A stretch of 64,000 nt of DNA from Euptelea pleiosperma (GCA_035048495.1 CM068553.1:12083259-12147258), one strand, 5' to 3'. Positions 1-11,696 are shown, counted from the stretch's first letter. Program-made: numbers and translations. Notes: a model not told the origin generated them from the letters alone.

Positions 1-798
1 ACATGGTGAAGGCGGTAGCAGCGTCAACGTAAAAGGTAAGGATGAAAGGCATGACAACAATGGGTTACACACGAACAACGTCAACCACGATAGAGATGGG
101 TGGTTGTTCAAGGGACAATATCAACAGCTCACGACGAGACGAGATGCAGGTGCTCAACCACTGATGGAAAAAAATGGGCTCGTTGATGGTGGGTGTTCAG
201 TCTTCGGGATGAACAGTTGTGATCATGGATGGTGGTGGCAGAAAAAGATGTGACAATTGCGATGGCGCGCGGATGGTGATGGTGCTCGACAATTATGGTG
301 TGCTGAGCCACCATGGAGAGAAGTGTGGGCATGGTGATGATAAGGGTTGGAATAGTGAGAGCACTTCCACAATGAATTGTGATTACGATGATGAGAAGTT
401 GGCTATAGCGGATGACGAACGGTGATGATCGACAATTTTTTTTTATGATGGGATGGTTGCAAATTGCATGCTCTTGATGGAGTGCTGCAGCGATGGCAAG
501 AAGATCGACCATGACAATGCTAGCTTCATCATCAGTGAACGAAGATATAGTTGATTGAAAAACAAACTAAAATATCTAAGAAAAAATTTTCATATCGGGG
601 AGACGGCGAGTCGAGAGATTATTCTCAGAAGAACAATGGCTTTGATACCATGATAATAAAAAAAGATTTTATTGAAATAATCGATGGAATACGCACGATT
701 GACCCTAATCAATAGTTTATATAAAGATAATAAGATCAAAGATAAAAATCTAATATAATATCCTAATAGATAGAAACACATCCTAACCTGGTATTACA
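1..798 (-). mobile_element. Partial LTR retroelement (5' LTR plus leader)
   Basis: On the minus strand a 148-bp segment (798 down to 651) starts TGTAATACC and ends TATCA. It is followed at once by TGGTATCAAAGCC (650-638), one base off the usual plant primer-binding site for initiator tRNA-Met (TGGTATCAGAGC). This is the layout of a short 5' LTR, a primer site and the start of the internal region, which runs off the window at base 1. The internal part (1-637) has only low-complexity reading frames rich in GATGGTG repeats. I see no gag or reverse transcriptase motif. The second LTR is outside the window, so autonomy cannot be judged. The LTR is unusually short, as in TRIM-like or some Copia elements. 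Confidence 0.6.
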
Positions 799-3700
799 TA
801 TTATCTTAATCTTGACAGCTGGGAGAGCATATGATGAAATGCACCCATAATGATATGGTGCATCTCACAGTGGCATCCAAGAAAAATACGCGAATGCCGC
901 TTTCCCAAGGCGGGGAAAGGAGTAAGGCCTCCCTTGTCATTGTACTCAAACAATACAAGACACAAAACACTTTCCAAGCTTTAATTATTTCATGGTTGTT
1001 GAAGTAGTTTAGTTAATTTCTTCATATCTTCAATATTGTCAACAACCCACCTTGGAAATTTCTGGGGACAACTGATTACAGAACTGATCCCGATTGAAAT
1101 TTAATTGTTCCATTGTTGAAGTGATTTGCTCGAAGGGAAACTTGTTCTCTTTTCCCCAAGAGACCCCTTAGAGACGTTTTTTCCTGACAAATTTGATACA
1201 CGTCTCCGGTGATCATGCACGATCCACAACCCAAAATTTGCGCCAATTGGACAATACTAATACTATCTAATTATGGGCTAAAACTGGTGCAATTTTTGGG
1301 TTCTGCACCATCTAGGGAGAGGCCTGGTATCTAGATGATGCTGGTGCAATTTTTGGGTTCTGTATACAAGAAAGTATCTGTTTATAACGCTTTTTGCAAG
1401 CGAATCGGTTTACAGTAATTAAGATACAATGGGAACATCATTCACCTTTTTTACATTCACAGTCCTATATCCAAGAACTTGGGAAATACATGGTTAGGTT
1501 AATTTAAGAATATCAGGGTTATCGCAGCATTGGCCTTCCTCCAAATTCATTGTAAATTGAAGCCATTTCAACTAGATGACTAATCGACTGTGTAAACTAT
1601 TTTCAAGAAGTTGATTTAAGTGAGAAAATGTAAGTACACCCATTATGCAGATAATAAGAACGGTGTTATGATGCTGATGCAATTGAGTAAGAGCAGTCAT
1701 TCGGTGGATCGCCAGCCCAAAGATCTCCTGCCTAAAAAACTAACCATTTTCCAATGATAACCATCTGAAACATAGTCTTTTCGATGGTGAAAGAAAGAAT
1801 GGGTGATTACAATCAGCATAGCACTTGTAATAGGTCTCTAAATCCCAGTGCCAGGCCAAACAAGCCCATTGGCAGCCACAGCCCAATCGAATAGGCTGTT
1901 ATGTAATTTTAGACTGATTGTTTTCATTATTGTATCAACTAAAAGTGGGAGAAGCAATTTTTTCCTTCACAGAAACTTCATTCTCAAACAGCGAATTCAA
2001 ATTCCGTTGTTGCTACAAGGGAGAGAGATTTGAGCTGGTCTTGCCTCTGCACACTCTTCTTTAACTCCTTTGTTGCTGCAATGATCCTAGTCTAGCATCA
2101 ACATGTTTTAACTCTTCCCCATTCAGGTGGATCAGTTCGGTGTACTATTTAGAGCAGATAAAATTTTTGAAAAAAAAGGCAAGTTGCTTTCCACAATTTC
2201 TTTGTTCTCAAAGAATGAAATTTGAATTCACTGTGGAAAGGAAACGCAAAGGAGGGAGACTCAAATCAACTATCTTAAGAATCAATCTGAACATTTTCTT
2301 CTCAAACTTCCCCCCCCCCCTTGCTCCAATCAACTATCTTAAGAATCAATCTGAACATTTTCTTCTCAAACTTGTTGGGTCTTTTTGGGACCGCTTTTGT
2401 AAGACCTTCTGGTCTACTCCTTTGTTCTGTCATTATTGGTTCTAAAAAAACCGAATCTCAGGTACTCAAGGAAGAGAATCTAGGGTGGGTTTGGAGGATT
2501 CACACCACATTATCTTTTCCTTTCTTGAAGCTTCTTATTTCATATTTGTTTCACTAACTCCTGTCCTTTTGAGGTTTGATAAAAGCAACTGCAACCCATG
2601 TGAATTCCCTCAACTGTTCCTAGATGTGTTTGTGTGTGTGGTCAACTTAATACTAGTTCTGTCTTGGTGTATGGTTTGTATAAACTAACTGGAGAGAACC
2701 ACCACAAAAAAAATTCTTTAATGTAATTCAGACTCCATGGGAAAACACAATCTATTTAATGAACCTTCATTGAAAAAAACTACGCCATACTCATACAGTT
2801 TTATCCTTTCAATCCTACGAGTTCCAACAGAAAGGACTAAATCAGAATCTAAAAAGATGACATCCTTCAAGAGTAGAACTGGAAAGGAGACATAAAACAT
2901 CACAAAATGGAAACTCCTCATAATTCAATAGCAGATTTGGTATTGAAATTCCCTGAATAAAGGGAAGGAAGAAAGTACTCAACTTACCCCTGCAGAATGC
3001 TAGCATCTGATTCAAGAAGAAAACTAGCAGTCTAGTCTTCATTAAAGAGTGTTATTAGCTTTATGGATCCATGGACCATGGTGGCTTATTCACTGAAATT
3101 TCAGGAACTTGTTGAAAAGGAATGAAAGAAGCAAAGATACTGCAAATAGAATATCTGCATGCACCCACAACCCAAGAAACGAATAGAAGTGGGTTCATCT
3201 GTTGGAACCATATCACATCCCGGATATGATGAAATGGGATGAATTGAGATGGAATTTTGTAGATACGTAATTATCTTGAAAATATCAACCATTTCTTCAT
3301 TTTCGGATCACCTGGAAGGGAAAATAAAACATCTTGGTGCAGTTTTTCTATCAAGTACACCTGCGACCTGTTCAAAGCAAAAGCTCTGTATTTGAAGATC
3401 CTGAAAAGGGTTAATGACAGTGGAGTTGACACAGTTGCAAGGGTGAATTCTGAAAAAAGATCTTGCTTAGTGAAGTAACTCTCCCCAGTTTACTAGATAC
3501 TCAGATCAAGTCCAATCACTGTTAGTTTTACTTTACACATAAAAGGCAGATAGTTTAATGAAATCACATTTGTGGCCTTAATGAATGCTTAACCCAACAT
3601 GACAGAGAGAGGTAGTTTTAATGGATGAGGTTTCAGCCTTCATTATTTGATCTTTTTTCCTTTTGTGATTGATTGCAGCCTTGCAGTTCTATGTGATTAG

Positions 3701-4292
3701 GCCAAGTTGGCCAAGTTTAGAAGGTTAACAGTATGAGATGATCACATAAGAGATTCACTATTTCAAAGTTAACTTCTTATAAATGCGGCAGCGACTCCCT
3801 GACATTATAGTGCTGCTCAAGTAACAACAGCATTTACTAATTCAAGGCTCCCAAACACCATCGATTCGTTAAATGTTTCATTCGACTGATTGATTGAAGT
3901 ATTCAAGTATCAGACATACATTTTTACACTCAAAACAGAGTCAAGAGTGACAACTTACAACATTCTAGGTACAATTATGCTAAGTATTACATTCAGAATG
4001 TCTGAAATAATGTCAACCAGAGTGTCTGAAATGATGGAAGAAGATGAACTTGGTAATGCCCTGTCGTAAAGAAGAAACGTACACAAATCAACATAATTTC
4101 CAAAAATAAGTGTTCGAAATGGAATAAAACTAATAGGAGGCAAAGAAACTCACCCAAAAATTCTATCTCTGGCGTCTCTCTTTTCGAAGATATGCAGAAT
4201 TATCCAGTGGACAAGAGACAAGAAAATAAGATAGCCCAGAGAATTCCATTGAAGAATCCACACTCATGAAACAAGAAAAGAAAAGACCCGAA
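799..4292. other. No recognisable gene; region 3' of INP1-like gene
   Basis: About 3.5 kb with only short chance reading frames on both strands. It lies downstream of the minus-strand INP1-like gene and may hold its 3' UTR. A splice-donor-like GGGTGAGTTT on the minus strand near 4153 could start a 3'-UTR intron, but that is speculative. A 22-base phrase (CTGGTGCAATTTTTGGGTTC and two more bases) occurs twice near 1285 and 1341. No transposon protein or RNA gene was recognised. Confidence 0.5.
2264..2373 (+). repeat. 46-bp direct duplication with C10 spacer
   Basis: The 46 bases at 2264-2309 recur identically at 2328-2373, separated by 18 bases that include a run of C residues. Identity of the copies implies a recent slippage or repair event. 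It is noncoding as far as can be seen. Confidence 0.9.
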
Positions 4293-5140
4293 TCAAGAAT
4301 CGATTGAGAGCGGTATCTTGCACTGTTCGAATCTGAGGAGCAATTCAGTATCCCTGAACCCAACAAAGAATTGGGCAAGCCCTTCAAGATAAAGAGCTGC
4401 CTGATAAATATCAGTGGCACCCATGATATCCATCAGAATGCTCCTCCGGAGTCTATTGGCGTCCAAAAAAACGCTGACAAGCTCCTCCATCTGAGCCATC
4501 GCAGCCCCTCCAATGGCTCTCGAAGCCTCCTGTCTCCCCTCACAACGAACCCAATCAGTCCCAACCCGATCAATAAATCGAGCCTGGGCCTTCCTAGCAC
4601 GGGTTACAAGCGAAGGGACCATGAGCCGAAGGCCACATTCAATCTGCTCAATTCGACTATTCAAAGTCTTCATCGGGTGCTTCCACGCTAGGGGGAATGT
4701 TAAGGGTTTGTCAAGATTGTCGCGATCATCGGTATTGTCGGAATCATCGTTGAGGAACGATCGGAGGAGGTTGGTGAAGAGATTGGGGTGGAAGTCGCCT
4801 AGCCAAAGAAAGGGCTTTTCGAGGAAATTGCGCCATTCGGGGTAGAGAAGTTGTGAAACGTCGTCGGAGGCGGCGAGGTCTAGAGCTTGGTAGTAGGCTT
4901 GGAAATGGTGGTGGAGCATCTGAACGTGGGCTGAGAGGATATTGGCGGAGGAGACCAACATGGAGCGGCGGAGAAGGGGTAGAAGGTTGTTCTTGAGACT
5001 TTCGATCCATTCCTCATAGAAATCCTTGAAAGGGCGAGAGCTTTTCTTGCGACCAATCCGAGCTGTTCAGTTTTCCACCATTGGAGACACAGAAGTTAGG
5101 AATTTCTTGCAGAAAATAAAACAACAGAGGAAGAAAAAAA

Positions 5141-5186
<46 letters not shown>

Positions 5187-5207
5187 CTTGCCTACTGCTT
5201 TCATCAT
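4293..5207 (-). CDS. INP1: INAPERTURATE POLLEN1-like DOG1-domain protein
   Basis: Proposed exons are 5207-5192 (ATG ATG AAA GCA GTA G) and 5062-4293, joined across a 129-bp intron, giving 261 residues. Exon 2 in this frame runs back to a TGA just upstream, so an upstream start exon is needed. Joining the GC donor AG|GCAAGC to the acceptor AACAG restores one frame. The protein is a DOG1-type helical domain (about residues 17-250): FKDFYEEWIESL near the start, HHHFQAYYQALDLAA, YPEWRN and WLGDFHP (about 92-98) follow, and the C-terminal part has MEELVSVFLDANRLRR and LEGLAQFFVGFRD. Known INP1 proteins specify pollen aperture sites at the plasma membrane and have no DNA-binding bZIP part, as here. 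Family length (about 260-270) fits. INP1 identity versus another DOG1-like protein rests on recalled family features. The intron and the first five residues are inference; the exon 2 reading frame is certain. Confidence 0.78.
5146..5184. repeat. (GA)n/(CT)n microsatellite in INP1 intron
   Basis: About 39 bases of uninterrupted GA on the plus strand, so CT on the sense strand of the INP1-like gene. It lies just inside the 5' end of the proposed 129-bp GC-AG intron. If the intron is not spliced, the frame reads through it as a Leu-Ser repeat. Confidence 0.9.
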
Positions 5208-5361
5208 CTTGAAACGATCTTCTTCTTCTTCAGGTTTTTCTTTTTCTTGAAGCAGAGAAAGAGAGCGCCAGAGAGGGGGAAGGACAGAGAGAGGGTTCAA
5301 ATGTAAATCAGAAAAAATTTGATGTATTGTATTACACATCACACGTTGATATCCACCACCA

Positions 5362-5655
5362 AAAATGCCATGTGACACAATCTTTCAGGTTCATTGGACT
5401 CATGAAATATTTTTCCGTACTTAGTGGACCCACATACAAAAAATTAGACTGATTGGTGTTTTATAGATATTGCATTTGAGAAGTTTTTTTACAGTAGATT
5501 TTGAGCCGTTGGATTTGATATTTTTTGAGGCACACAAATCTAAAAGAATAGAAATCACCCATTAGGCTATATGTAGAATTTAGGTCCACTATGAAGTGAG
5601 AGAATATTCATTGACTCAGTGGGCCCTAAAGAGTAGGACACGTGGCATTTTAGGG
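5362..5655. mobile_element. Palindromic MITE, G-box superfamily
   Basis: The left arm begins AAAATGCCATGTG and the right arm ends CACGTGGCATTTT. The interior has TTAGTGGACCCACATACAAA on the left and its complement-like GTAGAATTTAGGTCCAC on the right. It lies in the 5' flank of the INP1-like gene, about 155 bp upstream of its start. No coding potential. Confidence 0.7.
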
Positions 5656-5785
5656 ATGAAGTCAATATGTCTTGTTCAACATCAAAGTTTTCTCGTTTTG
5701 GAGGGAAATGAGTTTGGAACGACAGTTACTTCTAACGGCTTTTTAAGTTTCTTTCGATGAATTGATGAACGTCTGCATTGATTAG

Positions 5786-6065
5786 AAAATGCCACGTGGA
5801 ATACACTTCAGGCCCATTGACGTTAACGATGTTTGTTCCGCTTCTTGGTGGACCTACATACAAAAATTCAGCTTGATCAATGATTTCTAACAGTTATATT
5901 TTAGCATCCTCAAATCCAACGGCTAGAAGTCGCTATATTAAAATGCTAAAATCCAACACATAAAAAATTATCAATTAAACTGCTTTTGATGTGTAGGCCA
6001 CCAAAGAGGTGGAACAAATCCATGTGGACAGTAGGCCCTAATGAGTGCTCCACGAGGCATTTTGC
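5786..6065. mobile_element. Palindromic MITE, G-box superfamily
   Basis: Arms are AAAATGCCACGTGG on the left and CCACGAGGCATTTT on the right. The internal arms TTGGTGGACCTACATACAAA and GATGTGTAGGCCACC are inverted. It shares arms with the copy at 5362-5655, making these two the same subfamily. Confidence 0.7.
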
Positions 6066-6699
6066 GAAGGGACAAGGGACATCAAACTCGGGCTCGGTTT
6101 TATGAAGTGGCTTTGAACGCTGATACGGAAAATCTGAATCATCCATTTGAATTTACCACGTGGATAGAACACTTGTCTTAGTCACACACCACGTTTGGGA
6201 TGATGATGGTCTTGATCATCAAATCAAGTTACCTTTTATCTTATATGATCTGTTACATGAGAACAATTAATTGGATGGTCTAGATTGTAAGAGTATGCAG
6301 CACCTGTACGGTAAGACTTATAGTATCATAACAGTATATAACAGTATCAAGACTCAACCATGTTTCCTCTTCATCCAAACAGTTAGTATATGCAAGCCAC
6401 AATGGGCCCATCTGGACTTGAGATTGACATTAGCCCGGGTTGAAAAAAATCTGTCGCCAAACACAGCTTAGAGCTGAAACAACTTAACCCAAGATCAATT
6501 CAAGGCCAGTTTCCATTGGTTCAGGTAAGGGCCCTGAAATCAAGTTTAAGCTGAAATCACTGGCCAATTGCCTCAGCCCAAGCTTGGCTTAAAGATGGTT
6601 GGGCTTAAGAATCCAGTAGCCCATGGGCTTCTCTACGGTCACCCCCCCTTTTCTTTCCTCCCCCACAAGCCACAGGCCCACAATCTTAGAGATGAAGAG
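6066..6699. other. No gene seen
   Basis: Unique-looking noncoding sequence between repeats. Only short chance frames are present and nothing was recognised. Confidence 0.5.
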
Positions 6700-6868
6700 T
6701 GAGAGAGAAGTATCATATCTATATAACAAAACAGGGAAGTTGTCTCCCCCCTCTTATAGGCTTCATAAAGAAGGGCCGAGATCTTATCCCCAACTGAATG
6801 GTAAATCTCAGCCACTCACACCCAATTTTGACAAACGCTTTGTCGGGGAGGGCCAAGGGCACCGGCCA
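6700..6868 (+). repeat. Dispersed repeat, copy 1
   Basis: This stretch (with AACAAAACAGGGAAGTTGTC and AGGCTTCATAAAGAAGGGCC) recurs in opposite orientation at about 60150-60312 with high identity. It carries no coding motif. The class is unknown; it could be a terminal part of a DNA transposon. Confidence 0.75.
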
Positions 6869-7447
6869 CCCACAAAACAGGACACCGAAAACTTATGTTC
6901 ACAGTCTGGGAATTGTCCATAAATCGGGTGGTTAGGATTCTATGAATGGTGTAGCCTTTAAAACATGACCCACCCAAGAGGTTACTCACTGATTGAATGA
7001 TCTAGATCAATAAATTGATGGATGACCTAAATGGGGCTATATTTTAACCCAGCACCATGATGGATAATATAAGAGTTGACACAAGCCACTGGATTGGGAG
7101 CCAGGAGTGCACGTCAGCCCAAGCCCGTCCAAGGTCATAACAAGCTAGGCCCAAGCCTTAATCAGCCCCTCACAGGCTAGATTTTTAATTAGGCCATTTT
7201 TTTCAGGTAAGGCTATTTAAGTTTATATTTGAACTCGAGTCCAACCCACAATTTGTTACACCATAAGCCCATCACTTGGGTGCCAATTAGGCCATCCAAC
7301 ATGTCCACACTAATTGGGTGGGTTGTTAAGGGGCTGGGTCTGGTCGGTATTGTAGACCTTAAGCTTGTGCTTGGGTCAAGCCTGGGATGGGGTTAGAAGG
7401 TTGGGCCCTAGCCCCAGCTCAAATTATTTTATACACTTTGGACTCAG
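6869..7447. other. No gene seen
   Basis: Noncoding sequence with scattered short phrases rich in GGGCC and AAGCC. No repeat partner or gene was recognised in the window. Confidence 0.45.
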
Positions 7448-7678
7448 CTCAACCTCTGGCAAGGATGCAAGTCTCAGGATCGAAGGCTGGATCGGTGGGC
7501 TTCGATTCCGATCCCGATCAGTCCGATCCAGAACAGGGTCGGTCCATCTCGCACAAGACAAAGTGAGACTCCTTTGTAAAACAGTGATCACGGGGCGAGA
7601 CAGAGCCTAGTTTGGATCTTCGGTGGGCTCCGATCCCGATCCGGATCCAGAACAGGATCGACCGAGACTTTGAACCAT
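7448..7678. repeat. GATCCGGATC-rich inverted repeat
   Basis: The left part has GTCTCAGGATCGAAGGCTGG and the right part GATCGACCGAGACTTTG, with repeated CGATCCCGATC in both halves and an internal GAGACAAAGTGAGACTCC. Related partial copies lie at about 23400-23530 and 16690-16775. This suggests a degenerate foldback transposon family. Confidence 0.55.
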
Positions 7679-7809
7679 GAGGTCCTCTGGGCCATAGAAA
7701 AAGCTGTCCAAGCGTGTCCTACAGTCCTACTCGCCCAACCTGTTGACAGCTAACTGCGGTGATGTCATGAATGAGATCATACATCATGCTCTCCCAAGCG
7801 GCCAAGCGG

Positions 7810-8155
7810 GAGTAAATCTTTGACGACAGACGTTGGTCATCAACATTAATTACGGACCACATTATAAGCCACGTGGCATTCTCTTAGAGACCACTGACCA
7901 TATGATGTTTGACTCATCATTATGTGGACCGTGGACCAACCAGGCAAGTGTTTTTTAACAGTTGACTTGGGGTATTTTTCATGGTTTATTTTTAACCGTG
8001 GGAACGAAGCATTATCTCTCAAATCCAAAGGCTAGACGTCACTGATCAGGCTGATTTTTGGTATGTAAGCCGAATGGGCCAAACATTATATAGCCAGTAG
8101 TCTCTACAAGTAAGCCACGTGGCTCATACTGTTCTCTGTTATCAAAGATTTTCTC
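7810..8155. mobile_element. G-box palindromic MITE (GAGTAAA ends)
   Basis: Left end GAGTAAATCTTTGACGACAG and right end CAAAGATTTTCTC are inverted. Inside lie AAGCCACGTGGCATTCTC and AAGCCACGTGGCTC, each with a G-box. The core has AGAGACCACTGACCATATG and, on the other arm, CTGATTTTTGGTATGTAAG. A target duplication is not clear. Confidence 0.75.
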
Positions 8156-8209
8156 CACTGGTGGACAACTTTGACATGCGTAGTATGATACTACTACCTT
8201 GCATTACGG

Positions 8210-8391
8210 TGAGAAAATTTTTGAAGCGGTGGGGCGATCGTGCGCCCAATGATCACACGCCACATATACCTGGATTTAGGATTTGGTTTAATTTTTTTTA
8301 AAAAGTAACCATGGGTATATGTGGCGGGCAATCACTGGCGCATGATCGCTGCTTCAAAAATCCCACGGCTCCAAAATTTTTCTCAATGACA
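8210..8391. mobile_element. Short palindromic MITE, CACATATACC family
   Basis: Left end GAGAAAATTTTTGAAGCGG and right end GGCTCCAAAATTTTTCTC are inverted. Inside, ACGCCACATATACC faces GGTATATGTGGCG. A second copy at 58507-58683 has a clear target duplication. The halves contain CGATCGTGCGCC and GCGCATGATCG. Confidence 0.75.
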
Positions 8392-8399
8392 TCAATGTT

Positions 8400-8935
8400 C
8401 ATTTATTACCTTATATTAGGGGGATACCACGTGACCTAACACATGGTACACTCTTAGAGATCATTGAACGTATGGATGTTTAGCCCATCCCTAGGTAGAC
8501 CCACATACCAAAATTCGTATTAATTGATTAGTAATTTCTAACCGCTGGATTAGTCTTTTTATCGTTTGTTTTTAACCTTGGAGGTTGAGCATAATTTGGA
8601 AGAAATGACACACTATTAGAGACTACTAACCAAATGGATGTTTGGTGCATCTCTAGATGGATCTACATACAAAAAATCAACCTGATTAATGATTTTTAAA
8701 CATTTGATTAGAGTCATTTTTATAGACTGATTTTTAACTATAGAATTTGAATATTACTATTTAACATGCAACTTGAGGTATATTTTTGGCCAATGACAAT
8801 GCGACACCACCATCCACATCCATGGGCCTTGGACCATGTGACATTACTCTTTTAATAATGGGCTATGTACAGGAATTTTAATTAATTAATCAATTATTTT
8901 ATACAAACATTGAATTTTGACACCAAATAATTGTT
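8400..8935. mobile_element. Degenerate G-box MITE fragments
   Basis: Two left-arm-like segments occur in tandem (CACTCTTAGAGATCATTGAACG near 8450 and CACTATTAGAGACTACTAACC near 8615), each followed by the core phrase GATTAGTAATTTCTAACCG or a relative. A tail (CCAATGACAATGCGACACCA to TTTAATAATGGGCTATG, about 8796-8880) recurs near 50960-51050. The copies are broken. Confidence 0.55.
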
Positions 8936-9770
8936 GCTACGTTGATGCCACATGTCACACTTTTAGATACCACTGACTATATTGATGTGTTTGGTCCATC
9001 CCTAAGTGGACCTACATACTAAAAGTCATCGTGTTTTGAACAAATTGAGAACTTGATTGTTAGAAAGTGAATGTTGGTTAATTACTGTGCTATGTGCAAG
9101 TCCAATGGTGAGAACACGAATCATCTTTTAATGCATTGTGATATTTTGTCAAACAAATATAATTTTATTTTTTAGCACATGTGGGCCTCTCTTGGGTCTT
9201 GCTGGAGTCTATTGCTGCACTTTTGGGAGGATGGCCCAAGATATTTCCTTCACCTAGGGGAAGCTTTCTTTGGTGCATCGTGCCATTTGCAGTCATTTTG
9301 GGCATATGGATAGAAAGAACAAGAGTCTTTATAAGAAAGGAGAACAACTTTCAGGATATTCTCATTTCCATCAAAGCTTTCCTCTTCAGTTGGGATAACA
9401 CTTCCTCCGATATGAGAGGCACATTTTTCGGAGATATAATTTTTAAACTTGACGACATTTTGTTATGTTAGTTGCTTATCTATTTGTATTTAGTGTTATT
9501 GTCTTCTATACTTCTTCTTGTAGTTCTTGAGATCTTCTCGATCTCCCTTTAATATATTTTGGACGCATCAAAAAATGTAAAAAAATCATCTTGATTAGTA
9601 ATTTCTATCAGTTGGATTAGAGCCTTTTTCATGTTTTATTTTAACTGAGGATTTCAAGTATTATGATCCAAATGTAAGAAAACACTAAGCAGACAAATTT
9701 TTTTTGCCTAAATCTACATATGGATGGGCCAAACATCCATATGAAGTGAAAGAGATCACATGAACGCAAA
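8936..9770. mobile_element. G-box MITE split by a LINE insertion
   Basis: The left half (8936-9045: GATGCCACATGTCACACTTT, ATCCCTAAGTGGACCTACAT) stops at AAAAGTCATC. The sequence resumes after 9577 with AAAATCATCTTGATTAGTAA, continuing the same core. The repeated phrase AAA(A/G)TCATC at the junctions looks like the LINE's target duplication. The right arm ends near 9770. Confidence 0.6.
9046..9577 (+). mobile_element. 5'-truncated LINE 3' end
   Basis: One frame reads NYCAMCKSNGENTNHLLMHC, the zf-RVT zinc-binding module (CxxC, later HxxxHC) found near the C-terminus of plant L1-like LINE ORF2. A further frame resembles the usual tail with FAVILGIWIERTRVFIRKE. The 3' tail has GAGATCTTCTCGATCTCCCT then TTAATATATTTTGG, shared with the fragment at 44870-45064. 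Most of ORF2 is missing, so it is dead on arrival. Confidence 0.8.
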
Positions 9771-10213
9771 GAGTTGGAAAGAGAGATTGAGTCACCTTCC
9801 ATTTTGGGGCTCAAGGTAACATCTTTTGGAATTTAGCTAAAAGCAGGGCCTTCTAACATTTCCACTCAAGGCCTTGCCTTCCACAAGTTGTCTTAAAGGG
9901 ACCAATTTGTGGGTCTTATCTAGATGATTTGTCAAACCAGATAGCCAGAAATCTTCTTCACGGGGTCCACTGATTAAACAATCCAGACTAATAAAGAAAT
10001 CATACAAAATTTTAACTCCAGATGTTGAAAGTTTATGGTTTTTTTTTTTATCTCCCTTGCCAGACTAAAATTTTATTAACACTATTGCGTGACCCAAGGG
10101 CGTCACACAATGCTGTATGTGCCATATGTTGCATTTTCGGAGACCATGGACCTACAAACCAAAAATCAGCCTAATTGGTGAGTTCTAGTTCTTGGATTTG
10201 AGCATCCAAAATT

Positions 10214-10552
10214 ATAACCCTAAGACCAAGGTTTAAAGGAGGCCGTTTTAACGGACTGGGGTCGTACCGTTAAAATGGATTTTTGTGTGGAAAAAATTGA
10301 ATTTATCGGATTTTAACGGAAGAAAGTGGCGCTGAAATTTTGAAAATAAAAATAAAAATTTAACGACCATTTTTTGCACAAAATTTTTCAGAATTTAGCG
10401 GCTGTTAAAACAATTTCAGCGGCCGTTTAAAAAAAAAAAAAAAAAAAGGCCATTAAATTCAAAGTGTCAAAATGGTTTTTATGAAAACAAGCTTGGGCCT
10501 TACCATTTAAACGGCCCTTAAAACCATTTAAACGGCCGTTTTTAAAACCATG
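10214..10552. mobile_element. Foldback element, AACGG family
   Basis: Left end AAGGTTTAAAGGAGGCCGTT faces right end GGCCGTTTTTAAAACCAT. The interior is filled with TTTAACGG and its complement. Similar elements lie at 25928-26178, 44105-44235 and 62110-62410. Flanks CCTAAGACC and CCTAAGCCT resemble a decayed target duplication. Not coding. Confidence 0.6.
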
Positions 10553-10619
10553 CCTAAGCCTAAAAATCAACACATGGAAAGAATCAAATCCACAGTTAGA
10601 AATCACCAATCAAGTTGAT

Positions 10620-10960
10620 TTTGGGTTTGTTTATCAGCAAAAATTCTTACGGTCAATTGTCTCCGAGAGTGACATGCGGAGCAGGTTAAGTGGAAGATTA
10701 AGTCATTGGTTTATTTTTGGGTGAAGTTGTATGTGAAAGGGAACGGTCTATCTTTTGAGGATATAGTATTCAAATGGTCCAATTTGGTTAGTATGGGGAG
10801 GGATTAGGGGCGGCTTTTGTTAGTTTGGTGTAGCTCTTTTTTGTTCTTCTTGTCGTTTTGCTCATCTTTTTTGTATTCTCTAAGGCTTTTGGTTGGCTTT
10901 CTTAACTTCTCACTGCCTCAAATTACTAAGATCTTTACACTTAAAAAAAATAACTATCAA
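10620..10960 (+). mobile_element. Possible LINE 3' tail
   Basis: A frame with AEQVKWKIKSLVYFWVKLYV resembles the extreme C-terminus of some plant LINE ORF2 proteins, and it is followed by T-rich sequence and an A-rich end. There are no zinc-finger or RT motifs. The assignment is weak. Confidence 0.3.
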
Positions 10961-11331
10961 AATCAACAACTTAATTTAGAAGTTAGTTTGTGATTCCATT
11001 GTGTGGCGGAACGTACCGATGGTCCATGTAAAACCATGGATTCATTTGTTCTTCCTTCTTTCTCTTTAGTACACAATATGGTAAAACAATATTTAGATTG
11101 GATAAATGCCAACCAAACAGCTTACAATTTAGAACTAGAATACAGGACAATGTTAACCAAACAACATAAGAATCAGAACTAGTTCAAGATTGATAGCTAC
11201 CCAATTAAGCACTAGCCCGGAACTAGTCTAAGGTTGGACTAGATCGTAAAAACACAATGTTCCTAGAGGCCCTAAATGCCAAAAAAAAACCCAAAGGTCG
11301 GGCTCAGGCTACCGCCTAAAATGACATGCTC

Positions 11332-11664
11332 TAGTTACAAGACACAATATGAGCCCCCGTGGCACACTCTCTTAGAGGACTCTGACCGTCTGTATGTTTG
11401 GCCCATCCCTAGGTGGACCTACAAACCAAAAATCAACCTAATTAGTGATTTCTAGGCGTTGGATCTTTGTACCACAAATACTGCTCAAATTCCCACAGTT
11501 GAGATCAAACCAATGAAAATAAGTCCAATCCAACGCGCCTATAAACCACTAATCGGGCTGATTTTTGGTTTGAAGGGGCACTTAAGGATTGGACAAACAT
11601 CCATACAGTCAGAGTCGTCTATGAGTGTGCCACGTGGTTCATATCGTGTCCTGTAACCGGAGCC
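11332..11664. mobile_element. G-box palindromic MITE, 3' of transporter
   Basis: Arms are AGTTACAAGACACAATATGAG on the left and CATATCGTGTCCTGTAACCG on the right. The core has GGCACACTCTCTTAGAGGAC on the left and GAGTGTGCCACGTGG on the right, with a central AATCCAACGCG. It ends about 33 bp beyond the transporter stop codon and may provide the gene's 3' UTR or terminator region. Confidence 0.8.
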
Positions 11665-11696
11665 TGTCATTTTAGGGCGGTAACTTCAATTCTCTT

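Noticed and set aside
129..512. 127-codon minus-strand frame at the window start
   Set aside because: Its composition follows a GATGGTG/ATGGTGATG-rich low-complexity stretch inside the LTR element's leader; no family resemblance.
5067..5378. 103-codon minus-strand frame over the (CT)n repeat
   Set aside because: It is created by reading through the microsatellite (Leu-Ser repeats) and overlaps the proposed INP1 first exon in the same ATG region; it does not join the DOG1 frame.
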